Shown: positions 1 through 10,116, counted from the first letter of the stretch. The stretch: DNA of 41,406 bases from Cyanobacteria bacterium RU_5_0 (GCA_012033255.1 JAAUSF010000038.1:1-41406); one strand, 5' to 3'. Notes: generated from the sequence alone by a model not told the origin. Made by a program: numbers and translations.

Positions 1-36
1 GGGATGGGGATGGGGATGGGGATGGGGATGGGGACA
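1..36. repeat. GGGGAT hexamer microsatellite at window edge
   Basis: The first 36 bases are about six head-to-tail copies of GGGGAT, truncated by the window edge. A CATTCTT-rich stretch follows at about 55-102. No gene is visible in 1-181. Confidence 0.8.
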
Positions 37-181
37 AAGAGGTGTATGAGGTTGAATTCTTCATTCTTCATTTTTCATTCTTCATTCTTCATCCCTCATT
101 CAGTTTACCGAAACGAAGCGGATCAGGCTTCGCATGAGTTTGCCGTCGTAGGAGTACCTTACGATGTTTCATGAGATTGAT

Positions 182-1099
182 TTATAACCGATACTGCCGA
201 TACACATCGCTGGCAACCCGATGCACGAGCGAATGTCGATATACGATCGCGTTCAAATCATCAGCGTAGCCACCGCCAATCACACAGGCAACCGGATAGC
301 CTTGCGCCACACAAGTACTTAGCACCTGCATTTCCCGACAGAACACTCCTCGATCGCTCAGCGCCAATTTACCGAGTCGATCGCCCAAATGGACATCCAC
401 ACCAGCATCGTAGAACACCAGATCGGGTTTCACCTCAGATAATAAATCAGGCAAATAATTCGCCAGGGTTTGCAGGTATTCCTGATCGTCCATCCCTTGG
501 GGAAGCGGCACATCCCGATCGCTGGCTTGTTTCGTACCGGGGAAATTGACTTCGCAGTGCATCGAAAAGGTAAAGACTCGCGGATCATCTTGAAAAATGA
601 ATGCCGTACCATCGCCTTGATGCACATCCAGATCAACGATCAGGATTTTTTGCACCAGTCCTAGGTGAAGCAGGACGTGAGAGGCGATCGCCATGTCATT
701 GAAAATGCAAAACCCGGAGCCATAACTCGGAAAAGCATGATGCGTTCCGCCTGCTGTATTGCAAGCTAACCCATGTGACAATGCCAACTGCGCTGTCAAA
801 ATCGTTCCGCCCACCGCAACGCAGGTTCGATTCACCAACGCGGGACTCCACGGCAACCCAATCCGGCGCTGTGCCTTTGCATCAAGTGTTCCTTCGCAAT
901 AATCCCGCACATACTCAGGGGTATGGACGAGTTCAATCCACTCGTGAGGGGGCAGTTCTGGCAGATGAAATTGGGAAGGATGTGCTACCTCATCCGCGAT
1001 CAGAGTTTCATGCAGTTGGCGAAACTTCTCCATCGGAAAGCGGTGTCCGGGAGGAAGCGGAGCTACATAGTCAGGGTGATAGACGATCGGCAGATCCAT
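182..1099 (-). CDS. Histone deacetylase family protein (AcuC/HDAC-like)
   Basis: This is a 305-residue zinc-dependent deacylase of the arginase/deacetylase fold. Bacterial members remove acetyl groups from proteins, polyamines or small molecules; the substrate here cannot be told from sequence. The tandem catalytic histidines lie in GGTHH (about 117-121), the zinc-ligand motif is DLDVHQGDGT (about 156-165), and a further acidic metal site lies in YDAGVDVHLGD near 230. A GGGY motif near the C terminus matches the family's transition-state tyrosine region. Length is normal for a single-domain bacterial HDAC. It is the last gene of a minus-strand operon, 13 bases after the DUF167 gene, so it is probably cotranscribed with it. 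Family assignment is firm; substrate is unknown. Confidence 0.93.
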   Translation of the reverse strand: MDLPIVYHPDYVAPLPPGHRFPMEKFRQLHETLIADEVAHPSQFHLPELPPHEWIELVHTPEYVRDYCEGTLDAKAQRRIGLPWSPALVNRTCVAVGGTILTAQLALSHGLACNTAGGTHHAFPSYGSGFCIFNDMAIASHVLLHLGLVQKILIVDLDVHQGDGTAFIFQDDPRVFTFSMHCEVNFPGTKQASDRDVPLPQGMDDQEYLQTLANYLPDLLSEVKPDLVFYDAGVDVHLGDRLGKLALSDRGVFCREMQVLSTCVAQGYPVACVIGGGYADDLNAIVYRHSLVHRVASDVYRQYRL

Positions 1100-1112
1100 G
1101 AGCAGTTAGCGG

Positions 1113-1340
1113 TCAGGAATCTTGGATTTCAACTAATTTTTGTCGGGAGGAGAAGCCAGATTTAATTTGAATTTTTGATTTAGCAACGTCGAACTTATTC
1201 GCCAATAGTTTGATCAGTTCTTCATTCGCTTTGCCATCAACAGGCGGAGATTTTAACGAAATGATCAAACTGCCGTCTTCTGCGGTTTGAATGGCTTGTT
1301 TCTTGGAGTTTGGTTTAACTTTGACCCGCAGAACTCTCAT
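1113..1340 (-). CDS. DUF167 (YggU) family protein
   Basis: This small basic protein (75 residues) has the DUF167/YggU signature: an N-terminal strand [12 protein letters not shown], then the conserved block [17 protein letters not shown] and a C-terminal [14 protein letters not shown]. The family has a compact alpha/beta fold and no established function. Its ATG lies 26 bases inside the 3' end of the upstream ferredoxin gene, so the two are likely translationally coupled. The HDAC gene follows after 13 bases. Length is typical. Confidence 0.9.
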   Translation of the reverse strand: MRVLRVKVKPNSKKQAIQTAEDGSLIISLKSPPVDGKANEELIKLLANKFDVAKSKIQIKSGFSSRQKLVEIQDS

Positions 1341-1662
1341 GATAAGTATCGGGACGGGGATGGAAACGGGGATGCAGCAAATTTTCTACTGGCGTCTCAG
1401 CATACAAATGTTGTTCAACGATCGCCACCACATCATCCGGCTTGACCTGACAATACCACGTACCATCCGGCATCACGCGCACCGTGGGACCAGAGCCGCA
1501 TTGTCCCATGCAATCGCTACCTGTGACAAAGACGCTGGGAGGAACCGTCGATCGAAATGTCGTTAAAACTTCCTCAGAGCCGTTTCGAGAACACGATCGA
1601 TATTGGCAAACTAAAATACAACGACGTTTAGGGGTTGGGGATGCAGGATTTGAATTGGTCAT
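1315..1662 (-). CDS. Thioredoxin-like [2Fe-2S] ferredoxin domain protein
   Basis: The product (115 residues) has the thioredoxin-like [2Fe-2S] ferredoxin pattern: a Cys pair in [12 protein letters not shown] and a second pair in [14 protein letters not shown], followed by [10 protein letters not shown], the usual beta-strand of this family. It probably carries electrons in the cytoplasm; the partner is unknown. The ATG at 1662 (MTNSNPASP) overlaps the TGA of the upstream 2TM gene in an ATGA arrangement, which favours this start over a longer reading frame. The 3' end overlaps the DUF167 gene. The C-terminal 30 residues are rich in Pro, His and Arg and look poorly conserved. Confidence 0.85.
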   Translation of the reverse strand: MTNSNPASPTPKRRCILVCQYRSCSRNGSEEVLTTFRSTVPPSVFVTGSDCMGQCGSGPTVRVMPDGTWYCQVKPDDVVAIVEQHLYAETPVENLLHPRFHPRPDTYHESSAGQS

Positions 1663-2132
1663 CGCCCACTGAATAACCGATTTAACAACGATGAAACCGA
1701 TTGCGTCAGTTGCCGCCGTTGCCGCCACCGTTGGAAGGCTTCCTCAAATTCTTCTTTGCCGATGTAATAAGTTCTCCAGGCATCTAGTGCCACACCAATC
1801 CCCCAAAATAACGCGATATACAGTGACCATGTTAGTCCAGCGAGCGTGATGAAATTAAGCGCCATCAAAAACCCATTGACGATCGCATACTTCGCAAAAC
1901 GGCGATGAAACTTGCCTTGGCGTAACCGAGTAAAGGTTCGTCGCTCCTCCAATTCCCCTCGTTGGGTCAGCCACTCCTGTTCTGCGGCTTCTAGATCAGC
2001 AACCGAAATATTCAACTCTGCCGCAATCTCAAATAGTTGGGCACGAGTCAGTTCGCCTGCTTCAGATTGACGGGCGATCGCCAATTGCAGGATTTGTTGA
2101 GCGTCTTCCGAACGGTATAACTCAGCCATCAT
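1659..2132 (-). CDS. 2TM domain-containing membrane protein
   Basis: This protein of about 157 residues has an N-terminal helical region with a ...LTRAQLFEIAAELNIS... segment, a basic stretch (RLRQGKFHRRFAKYAIVN), two hydrophobic helices (about 88-108 and 112-125) and the WRTYYIGKEEFEEAFQRW motif. This is the layout of the 2TM domain family, whose role is unknown. ATG codons at 2132 and 2129 are both possible; a longer form from 2171 would need a TTG and adds residues unlike the family. It is the first gene of a four-gene minus-strand operon and overlaps the ferredoxin gene by 4 bases. A small hairpin (GCGAAC-GGC-GTTCGC, 2203-2217) lies upstream. Confidence 0.8.
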   Translation of the reverse strand: MMAELYRSEDAQQILQLAIARQSEAGELTRAQLFEIAAELNISVADLEAAEQEWLTQRGELEERRTFTRLRQGKFHRRFAKYAIVNGFLMALNFITLAGLTWSLYIALFWGIGVALDAWRTYYIGKEEFEEAFQRWRQRRQLTQSVSSLLNRLFSGR

Positions 2133-2320
2133 GCCATTAACCCATTGAAGGGAGATTTGAAACCAGAACAACGACAGCCATAATAATCACATTCATACAT
2201 GGGCGAACGGCGTTCGCTGATTAACCAGGTTTGATAGGAGAATTACCAACTACCCTTCTTTTGTTATACGAAAATTTGCCCAGAATGACTCAGGAGAGCA
2301 TAGAGAGATTTCCCAACCCT

Positions 2321-2357
2321 TCTCTCATCTCTCATCCCTCATCTCTCATCCCTCATC
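2321..2357. repeat. CTCATCTCTCATCC tandem low-complexity repeat
   Basis: A pyrimidine-rich run alternates CTCATCT and CTCATCC units just past the glycerol kinase stop. It resembles on the opposite strand the GGATGGGAGATA and GGATGAA repeats elsewhere in the window. Confidence 0.6.
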
Positions 2358-2358
2358 C

Positions 2359-3882
2359 TCAGTTCTCTCCTTCCCATCCCTTCGCCCGATCGACTGCCTT
2401 CCGCCAGATGCTAAAGTTCGCTTGGGCTTGAGCCGTTGCTTCACTCGGATAGAAGACCCAATCGACCTGACGATTTTTCACTAGCGTTTCGTAGCTATCC
2501 CAGAATCCTGCTGATAATCCGGCGGCAAATCCGGCACCTTGAGCCGTCGCATCCAAAACTGCCGGACGTTCGATCGGAATCCCTAGAGCATCGGCTTGGA
2601 ATTGCATCAGAAAGTTATTCTGGCAAGCCCCCCCATCGACTTTGAGTAGGGTAATTTCCGTACCCATATCTTCGTTGATCGCCTGAACCACTTCTTTGAC
2701 TTGATAGGCGATCGCCTCCAACACTGCCCTTGCCATATGTTCTCGCTTCGCGCCTCCCGTAATCCCTAAAAATGCGCCACGAGCGTTCATATCCCAATGC
2801 GGCGCACCCAAACCGCTCAGAGCAGGCACAAAATATACGCCGCCGTTGTCTGGAATTTGGGCTGCCATCAATTCGGTATCCGCCGCCGAGGTAATAATCT
2901 GGATGCCGTCTCGCAACCATTGGATGCAAGCTCCCGTGGTAAACATGCTGCCTTCAAGGGCATAGCCAACGCGAGCGGAATGATCTGGACTTGATTGCGT
3001 CCAAGCGATCGTTGAAAGCAACTGGTGATGCGATCGGGCGATCTCTGTTCCCGTATGAGCCACCAGAAAGCAGCCTGTACCGTAGGTGCATTTGGAGAGT
3101 CCAGGGCGATCGCAGCCATGAGCAAACAGAGCCGCTTGTTGATCACCTAACATCGCCGCGATCGGCACTTCTGCCCCAAACAATCCTGCATCGGTGTAAC
3201 CAAATTCGCTCAGGCTAGACTGAATCTGGGGCAGGAGGGATACCGGAACTTTGAACAAGTTTAACAACGGTTCATCCCACTGTCGCGATCGCAGGTTCAT
3301 CAACATTGTGCGGCTGGCATTGCTATCATCAGTCGCATGAACTCTGCCGCCTGTGAGATTCCAGAGAATCCAAGTGTCGATCGTTCCTGCCAGCACATTC
3401 TCCAAATCTACTAACGGATCGGTGCGTTGAATGTGTTCTAGAAGCCAGGCGAGCTTGGTTGCAGAGAAATAAGCATCGATGGTTAAACCCGTGCGATCGT
3501 AAATCTCAGCCGCGTATCCAGCTTGAGTGAGTTGTTGACAACGGAGTGCAGTCCGACGGTCTTGCCAAACGATCGCATTGTGCAACGGTCTACCCGTGGT
3601 TTTGTCCCAAAGCAAGCAAGTTTCTCGCTGAACCGCTAAACCGATCGCTGCAATTTGATTCGGCTGAACTCTGGCTCTCTGGATCGCCGTCTGCATTGCC
3701 CAACGGATATCTTGCCAAATCTCCCTCGGATCATGCTCCAACCATCCCGGTTGCGGATAATACTGGGTTAGCTCCTTGTATGCCTGCCCTGCAATATTTC
3801 CTTCCGCATCAAACAGAATGGCACGATTCCCAGTTGTGCCAAGATCCAACGCCATAATGTGGGTCGGAGAATTCGTCGTCAT
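2359..3882 (-). CDS. glpK: Glycerol kinase
   Basis: GlpK phosphorylates glycerol to sn-glycerol 3-phosphate with ATP in the cytoplasm, feeding glycerolipid synthesis or glycerol use. The 507-residue length is normal. Visible FGGY-kinase features are the N-terminal phosphate loop DLGTTGNRAILFD (about 13-25), the substrate region IVWQDRRTA (about 85), the adenosine-binding stretch LEGSMFTTGACIQWLRDG (about 310) and APHWDMNARG. The loop reads DLGTTGNR where enteric enzymes have DQGTTSSR. The start at 3882 lies only 7 bases after the stop of the DUF4346 gene, so the two are probably an operon. Another FGGY sugar kinase is less likely because the glycerol-kinase-specific blocks are present. Confidence 0.94.
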   Translation of the reverse strand: MTTNSPTHIMALDLGTTGNRAILFDAEGNIAGQAYKELTQYYPQPGWLEHDPREIWQDIRWAMQTAIQRARVQPNQIAAIGLAVQRETCLLWDKTTGRPLHNAIVWQDRRTALRCQQLTQAGYAAEIYDRTGLTIDAYFSATKLAWLLEHIQRTDPLVDLENVLAGTIDTWILWNLTGGRVHATDDSNASRTMLMNLRSRQWDEPLLNLFKVPVSLLPQIQSSLSEFGYTDAGLFGAEVPIAAMLGDQQAALFAHGCDRPGLSKCTYGTGCFLVAHTGTEIARSHHQLLSTIAWTQSSPDHSARVGYALEGSMFTTGACIQWLRDGIQIITSAADTELMAAQIPDNGGVYFVPALSGLGAPHWDMNARGAFLGITGGAKREHMARAVLEAIAYQVKEVVQAINEDMGTEITLLKVDGGACQNNFLMQFQADALGIPIERPAVLDATAQGAGFAAGLSAGFWDSYETLVKNRQVDWVFYPSEATAQAQANFSIWRKAVDRAKGWEGEN

Positions 3883-3889
3883 GCCAAGC

Positions 3890-4288
3890 TTAGTCCTGGA
3901 TATACGCTTGTCCTGTAATCAGAGCAGTTTCGGCTCGGACGAACTCTCGCCCCAAATAGGCAGCATGATCGAGACAGCCAATCGGACAGGGTTTGGTTTC
4001 TTCAAAGAGTTTGATACAGAGTTCTTTGGCGGTTCTGCCTGTAAAGAGAGCCGTATGAGTACGTTCTAGTTTGCTGTTGCAAGGAAGGGGTTCACCTGTT
4101 TCGGGATCGCAGGCAAGTCCTTTATCGTTGATGGTGTTGGTATAGTGTTTAGCACAAATTAAACCGACTTGGCGATCGATATAGATAATGAAGTAGCCTG
4201 TCGGATCAAGCTCAATGTAGCGGTTAGAGAGTTTATTATCGATCGCCGCAAGTTCTTCAGCCGTGAGTTGTGTCGTGGAATTGAACAT
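3890..4288 (-). CDS. DUF4346 domain-containing protein
   Basis: This is a 132-residue protein of the cyanobacterial DUF4346 family. It is recognisable by LSNRYIELDPTGYFIIYIDR near the N terminus, LICAKHYTN, the FTGRTAKELCIKLFEE block and the C-terminal LDHAAYLGREFVRAE. No enzymatic function is established. It contains several cysteines (LICAK, GLACDP, PLPCN, ELCIK, KPCPIGC), which may be worth noting for metal or redox roles, though this is speculation. It is the upstream gene of a likely two-gene unit with glpK. Confidence 0.88.
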   Translation of the reverse strand: MFNSTTQLTAEELAAIDNKLSNRYIELDPTGYFIIYIDRQVGLICAKHYTNTINDKGLACDPETGEPLPCNSKLERTHTALFTGRTAKELCIKLFEETKPCPIGCLDHAAYLGREFVRAETALITGQAYIQD

Positions 4289-4381
4289 AATGCATAAAAA
4301 TGATAGCCATTGTAACTATCCCAGAAATTACCAGAAATTATTAGAGTCTCAATTGATCTAGTGTATCCTCCTGATACCAAT

Positions 4382-5869
4382 TTAATCCGATCGACTCTCC
4401 TCATCCCACGTTGCAGAAGTCTCTGCGGCTCGACGGGTTTTGTGAGTAGGCACTTCGTAGGGCGATGGCACAAGCTCTAACTGCTGGGGTTGTGGTGGTT
4501 TGCGGGAAGTTTGACGGCGACGACGAGAAACGCCCTCTTCCGTAGTTTCTTCCGCCACGACTTCATAGAGCAGAGCGAATTTTTGAGTTTTTCCTTTCCG
4601 CAGAACTCGTCCTAGTCGCTGGATGTATTCACGAGCCGAGCCTGTTCCTGATAGCAAGATGGCAACACTGGCTTCCGGTACATCAACGCCTTCATTCAAC
4701 ACATGGGAAGCAACGAGTGATTTGTATTTTCCATCTCGGAAGTTTTGCAGGATGTCGTGGCGTTCCTTAACAGGAGTTTGATGGGTGATCGCCGGAATCA
4801 GGAATTCCTGAGAAATGCGATAAACGGTGGCGTTGTCGTTGGTGAAAATTAATGTCTGTTCAGGATAGTGTTGTGCCAATAGATTGGCTAAGACGCGCAG
4901 TTTGCCTCCCGTACCGAGGGCGATCGTCCGGGCGTCCCGATGTGCCAACATCGCTCGTCGTCCGGCTTGGGATTGGGCACTGGCTTGGACAAATCGCTGC
5001 CATCCTTGTAAGTTGCCGAGCCAAATATTTGATTTCTGGAGAAATTCATCACGGATTTTGATTAACTGATCGTAGCGTTCTCGTTCATGCTGCGACAGTT
5101 GCACTTTGATCTGGACGATTTCATGATGAGCGAGGGCTTTTCCTGCCAGATCTTCCGCCGTGCGATAATACACTACTGATCCTAAAAGCGTATCGAGATC
5201 CGCGTGTCTGCCATCCGATCGATCGGGCGTTGCCGTCAATCCGAGGCGATAGGGAGCGATCGTATATTCAGCGATCACACGATTGAAATCTGTGGGCAGA
5301 TGATGACACTCATCACAGATCAGTAGAGCGTAGCGATTGCCCAAAGACTCAGCATGGATCGCAGCACTGTCGTAAGTCGAGACGAGAATGGCAGTGCGAT
5401 CGCGTGATCCTCCCCCTAACAAGCCCACTTCAGCATCGGGAAATGCCGCCAGCAGATGAGCATACCACTGATGCATCAAGTCCAACGTTGGCACAGTAAT
5501 GAGTGTACTGCAAGAAACTGCCTGCATCGCCAGTTGTGCCAGATAGGTCTTACCAGATGCGGTCGGCAGAACCACAACGCCTCTACGTCCGGCTTGATTC
5601 CAGGCGGCAAGGGCTTCTTGTTGATGGGGATAGGGCTGGCGATCGAGCCGCGACTCTAAACTCACAGGCGGAAAATCCTGCGCCTCATCCGTGAAACTCG
5701 TTCGCTCCGCCTGAAGTGTGTTCACCAGTTCTCGATACTGGATGGCTGGCACACGGAACCGTTCGACGCGATCGTCCCAGGTGGCATAATCCACCCAGGC
5801 TTTTCCGCGTGGCGGCGGATGAAGAATTAATGTCCCGCGATCGAACTTTAGAGTAGGGATGCGACCCAT
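4382..5869 (-). CDS. DEAD/DEAH-box helicase, XPB/SSL2-like superfamily 2
   Basis: This 495-residue protein is an ATP-dependent helicase of the XPB-like branch of superfamily 2, acting on DNA. Visible motifs are motif I PTASGKT (102-108), motif Ia TVPTLDLMHQW, motif II DECHH (186-190), motif III LTATP (211-215), and in the second RecA domain TLIFTNDN, LNEGVDVPEASVAIL and the arginine-finger motif QRLGRVLRKG. An N-terminal damage-recognition-like segment of about 75 residues precedes PYPHQQEALAAW (Q-motif region). The C terminus is charged and poorly ordered. XPB-like helicases are often paired with a Bax1/DUF790 nuclease; no such gene is adjacent here. The neighbours are unrelated, so it appears to be a single-gene unit. 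Confidence 0.9.
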   Translation of the reverse strand: MGRIPTLKFDRGTLILHPPPRGKAWVDYATWDDRVERFRVPAIQYRELVNTLQAERTSFTDEAQDFPPVSLESRLDRQPYPHQQEALAAWNQAGRRGVVVLPTASGKTYLAQLAMQAVSCSTLITVPTLDLMHQWYAHLLAAFPDAEVGLLGGGSRDRTAILVSTYDSAAIHAESLGNRYALLICDECHHLPTDFNRVIAEYTIAPYRLGLTATPDRSDGRHADLDTLLGSVVYYRTAEDLAGKALAHHEIVQIKVQLSQHERERYDQLIKIRDEFLQKSNIWLGNLQGWQRFVQASAQSQAGRRAMLAHRDARTIALGTGGKLRVLANLLAQHYPEQTLIFTNDNATVYRISQEFLIPAITHQTPVKERHDILQNFRDGKYKSLVASHVLNEGVDVPEASVAILLSGTGSAREYIQRLGRVLRKGKTQKFALLYEVVAEETTEEGVSRRRRQTSRKPPQPQQLELVPSPYEVPTHKTRRAAETSATWDEESRSD

Positions 5870-5937
5870 TACACGATTGAATTTAATCTCCGATTTAGCG
5901 TTAAGCCATTACCCACTAGAAGCGTAACGAATTTTCG

Positions 5938-6864
5938 TCAACTCTCGCTATCCACAGCGTAAATTGTGCCATCGGGCATAGTCGCTTGACTAAAGTTAGT
6001 TTCTTCTAGTGTTGCTCCTTCCAAATCAGCCCCTTCTAGGTTGGCGTGGCTAAAACTGGCATAGCTGAGATTGGCGCTGCTGAGATTAGCACCACTAAGG
6101 TTTGCCGAATCTAACACGGCATAGCTGAGATTGGCACCACTGAGGTTCGTTTCGCTGAGATCAACGTTGACTAACTTAGCGCAGTTCAGCTTTGCGCCGA
6201 GTAGATTGGCTCCATTTAGCTTGGCGTCACTTAAATTAGCTTCACTCAAATCGGCTCGGTTCAGTCGCGCTCCTGTCAGGTCAGCTTCGCTCAAATTTGT
6301 GAAACTTAAGTTTGCTCCAATCAGGCGAGTTCCATTTAAGTTAGCATGACTCAAATTGGCGTTGTTTAGGCTAGCCCGACCCAATTCTGCTCTGCTTAAA
6401 TCAGCATCTTGTAGATTGGTATTGCCCAAATTAATGTGGCTCATCTCAGCCCCAACCAAGCTGGCTTTCTGCAAATTTGCCCCGTTTAGGTTCGCATGGC
6501 TCAAATCGGTTCGGTTCAGATTAGCGTTGCTCAGATCGGTTGTGCTGAAGTCAGTCTCGCCCAGATAGGCTCCGAGCAGATTCGCGCCACTCAGGTTCGC
6601 TTCACTCAGGTTGGCGCGTCCGAGGTCAATTCCGCTCAGGTCAGCTTCAGTCAGATTGACCTCACACAAGTTAGCACAATTGAGGTTTGCGCCACTCAAA
6701 TTTGCTTTGTATAAATTTGCCCTACTCAGGTTGACCTGGCACAAGTTTATCTTGCTCAAATCAACTCCACTGAGGTCTAGCGTGATCTCTGAGGAGGTTT
6801 CCCGCCATGAATTCCACTGACTGACACCTTGCTTAAGCAGGATAAGCTGTTCTGCATTCGCCAT
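5938..6864 (-). CDS. Pentapeptide repeat protein with about 53 repeats
   Basis: The product (308 residues) is almost wholly A(N/D)LSx pentapeptide repeats. About 53 consecutive units run from near residue 30 to the C-terminal ATMPDGTIY motif, with no spacer loop. Such proteins fold as a right-handed quadrilateral beta-helix; 53 units would give roughly 13 coils. A short N-terminal region (MANAEQLILLKQGVSQWNSW) is typical of cyanobacterial members. Function is unknown. The start at 6864 is supported by AGGAG nine bases upstream; an in-frame extension to 7005 lacks such support. The 15-bp coding periodicity keeps other frames open, producing misleading antisense frames. Confidence 0.93.
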   Translation of the reverse strand: MANAEQLILLKQGVSQWNSWRETSSEITLDLSGVDLSKINLCQVNLSRANLYKANLSGANLNCANLCEVNLTEADLSGIDLGRANLSEANLSGANLLGAYLGETDFSTTDLSNANLNRTDLSHANLNGANLQKASLVGAEMSHINLGNTNLQDADLSRAELGRASLNNANLSHANLNGTRLIGANLSFTNLSEADLTGARLNRADLSEANLSDAKLNGANLLGAKLNCAKLVNVDLSETNLSGANLSYAVLDSANLSGANLSSANLSYASFSHANLEGADLEGATLEETNFSQATMPDGTIYAVDSES

Positions 6865-7252
6865 GACCGTTGTCTCCTGGGACTTTATGCTGAAACTAAC
6901 CTGTTTGGAGAGAATGATTCGACTTGGAGCCTGAGAACCTGTTTGAAAAGTGCTGAGGAGCGGGAACTGAAGACGGAGAAATGGCTTAAGCTCAGCACTT
7001 AACATTGCCTCAACCCTAATTTTGGCTTTTTAAGCGGGGTCTGAGACAAGCTATCTGCACTGGAGGATTACCAGGTTAGATGCGATCGAGTACTCCATCA
7101 AGTATTTATTATTGTTTGTAGGTAGGTAAAGTTCATTTGTGAACGTTGACACAGGCATTGATCTCATCTTTCATGACTATATTCTTCATGAATCATTATG
7201 CTGCTCCCTGATGACTCGGATAGCGTTCGTGGACTTTTTCGGCGAAATTTGA

Positions 7253-7325
7253 CCACTTGTAAATTTTCTGTTGATGTATGACATGGCGTAGGGACAGACC
7301 GATGTGTCTGTCCCTACATAGGGAT
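7253..7325. repeat. MITE-like end, left copy (A)
   Basis: The sequence begins CCACTTGTAAATTTTCTG, continues through TTGATG to a short hairpin GTAGGGACAG...CTGTCCCTAC (about 7289-7318). The first 23 bases match the terminal repeat of the complete element at 38439-38567, and about 50 bases match, inverted, the copy ending at 7926. Bases 6865-7252 upstream hold no gene that I can recognise. Confidence 0.7.
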
Positions 7326-7334
7326 ATCGTTTAG

Positions 7335-7801
7335 GTGCTCGGATTAGGCTTTGCCATTGCACTGAGCGCACTAAACAGTGCGACTCTGGTTTCCGCTCGT
7401 CCTGCTGATGTTTTTCTGCCACATCTAGATCAAATCAGGCAAGAATTACCACCAGATTATGTTATGCGTCTGCCGTCTGAGATACTGCTCGGCTGATCCT
7501 CATCCGTGTTTAGTGGGCAGCTTTTCTGTGGAAAGTGCGGATTCGGCAAATGCTCAGCGAGAGTTAGACCGTCATCAAGACATGGATGCGCCAATTACGC
7601 TGGCGGAGAATGTGCAAGGGTATCTGCGAAAGGGAACGGACTTAAACCCACCGTCCAATTTTTCATCCGTGATGTGGGAACAGGAGGAGATGATTTATAC
7701 TATTTAGTCTCTGGGTCGATGAGCGGCAAAACATTTTGTATATGGCGCGATCGATGGCAGTTCATCCGCCAATTTACTCGCTACAACTGGTATGTAGGTG
7801 A
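7335..7801 (+). pseudogene. Decayed gene for a small exported protein of unknown function
   Basis: The plus strand reads as pieces of one protein in shifted frames. Piece one, from 7335, gives a signal-peptide-like GLGFAIALSALNSATLVSA followed by RPADVFLPHLDQIRQELPPDY and ends at a TGA near 7493. Piece two, in another frame from about 7490, gives PHPCLVGSFSVESADSANAQ through VMWEQEEMIYTI and ends at a TAG near 7707. Piece three, in a third frame, gives FSLWVDERQNILYMARSM through IYSLQLV and ends near 7801. Fragments this coherent in three frames point to a gene broken by an internal deletion and a frameshift. It is bracketed by inverted copies of a mobile-type repeat. I do not recognise its function. 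Confidence 0.7.
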
Positions 7802-7831
7802 ACTTAGACCGATCGATTTCGCACCCGACGG

Positions 7832-7926
7832 TAGAGGGCAGACCGATGTGTCTGCCCTCTACGTCAGGGCAAACACATCGGTCTGCCCCTACGCCATGTC
7901 TACATCAACAGAAAATTTACAGGTGG
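7832..7926. repeat. MITE-like end, right copy (B)
   Basis: This stretch carries two facing hairpin blocks (GAGGGCAGACC...GCCCTC and GGGCAAACAC...TGCCCCTACG) and ends ACAGAAAATTTACAGGTGG. It is the inverted counterpart of the copy starting at 7253 and matches the right half of the element at 38439-38567. No second terminal repeat is evident on its left side. Bases 7927-8054, up to atpB, hold its leader and nothing else I can support. Confidence 0.7.
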
Positions 7927-8027
7927 AATTTTCTCAAGATTTCTTAAGCGGCTGATTCGGTGATAATCTGAAGGGTGGCGATTTGTAAACATTTAGGCTG
8001 TTTTCAAGTCTAGTCTTAAGTCTTTAG

Positions 8028-9511
<1,484 letters not shown>

Positions 9512-9512
<1 letters not shown>

Positions 9513-9550
9513 AGGATGGGAGATAAAGGATGGGAGATAAAGGATGAAGA
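9512..9550. repeat. 14-bp tandem repeat in the atpB-atpC spacer
   Basis: Two exact copies of AAGGATGGGAGATA (9512-9525 and 9526-9539) and a partial third start at the last base of atpB. Confidence 0.85.
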
Positions 9551-9616
9551 GCTTGCTGACTCCTAACTCTCAAAGCCCCAATCTTAATCCCTATATTTTG
9601 GAGATTTGAACTCTTT

Positions 9617-10033
9617 ATGTCATTAACTGTTCGTGTTGTCGCGCCTGATAAGACGGTCTGGGATTCTCAGGCGGAGGAAGTAATCCTGCCTAGCACTACA
9701 GGACAATTGGGAATTTTGACGGGTCATGCGCCTCTGCTGACGGCTCTTGATATTGGCGTGATGCGAGTCCGATCGAATAAAGATTGGGTCACGATCGCCC
9801 TTATGGGGGGCTTCGCAGAGATCGAAAGCAATGAAGTGACAATTTTGGTAAATGGGGCTGAACGAGGCGACAAGATCGATCGCGAAGAAGCTCGTACTAC
9901 CTATAGCGAGGCAGAAACTCGGGTAAACCAGGCTCGGAGTAGCGGCTCCCGTCAAGAGCAAATTCAAGCAGAGCGATCGCTGCGTCGTGCCCGTGCCCGT
10001 TTCCAGGCGGCTGGTGGAATGGTACAGGTTTAG
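9617..10033 (+). CDS. atpC: ATP synthase F1 subunit epsilon
   Basis: Epsilon is part of the F1 central stalk, couples rotation to the c ring and restrains ATP hydrolysis. The 138-residue protein has the family N-terminal beta-sandwich ([30 protein letters not shown]..., [31 protein letters not shown]) and the C-terminal helical hairpin rich in Arg and Ala (AETRVNQA...[13 protein letters not shown]). A GGAG lies about 12 bases before the ATG. It is cotranscribed with atpB in all likelihood. In cyanobacterial and plastid nomenclature this gene is often called atpE. Confidence 0.98.
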   Translation: MSLTVRVVAPDKTVWDSQAEEVILPSTTGQLGILTGHAPLLTALDIGVMRVRSNKDWVTIALMGGFAEIESNEVTILVNGAERGDKIDREEARTTYSEAETRVNQARSSGSRQEQIQAERSLRRARARFQAAGGMVQV

Positions 10034-10092
10034 GGCGATCGATCGCGAGTAGCTTCTTTCGTAAAGATCTCTTTATCACTTTGTTGAACTGG

Positions 10093-10116
10093 GGGCATGA
10101 ATTATGCCCTTATTTG
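10093..10116 (+). terminator. Possible terminator after atpC
   Basis: A stem GGGCAT / ATGCCC (10093-10098 and 10104-10109) with a 5-base loop is followed by TTATTTGCTTA and a T-rich stretch. The position, 60 bases after atpC, fits; the U-tract is imperfect. Confidence 0.4.

Noticed and set aside
6131-6820. Several plus-strand open frames across the pentapeptide gene
   Set aside because: They arise from the 15-bp period of the real minus-strand gene; the products are monotonous Leu/Ala/Ser/Phe repeats with no ribosome site.
7186-7422. A 78-residue minus-strand frame
   Set aside because: It spans the repeat end at 7253 and reads antisense to the pseudogene; no family similarity.
7506-7955. 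A 149-residue plus-strand frame
   Set aside because: It runs through the decayed gene in the wrong phase and into the repeat; the protein-like signal lies in other frames.
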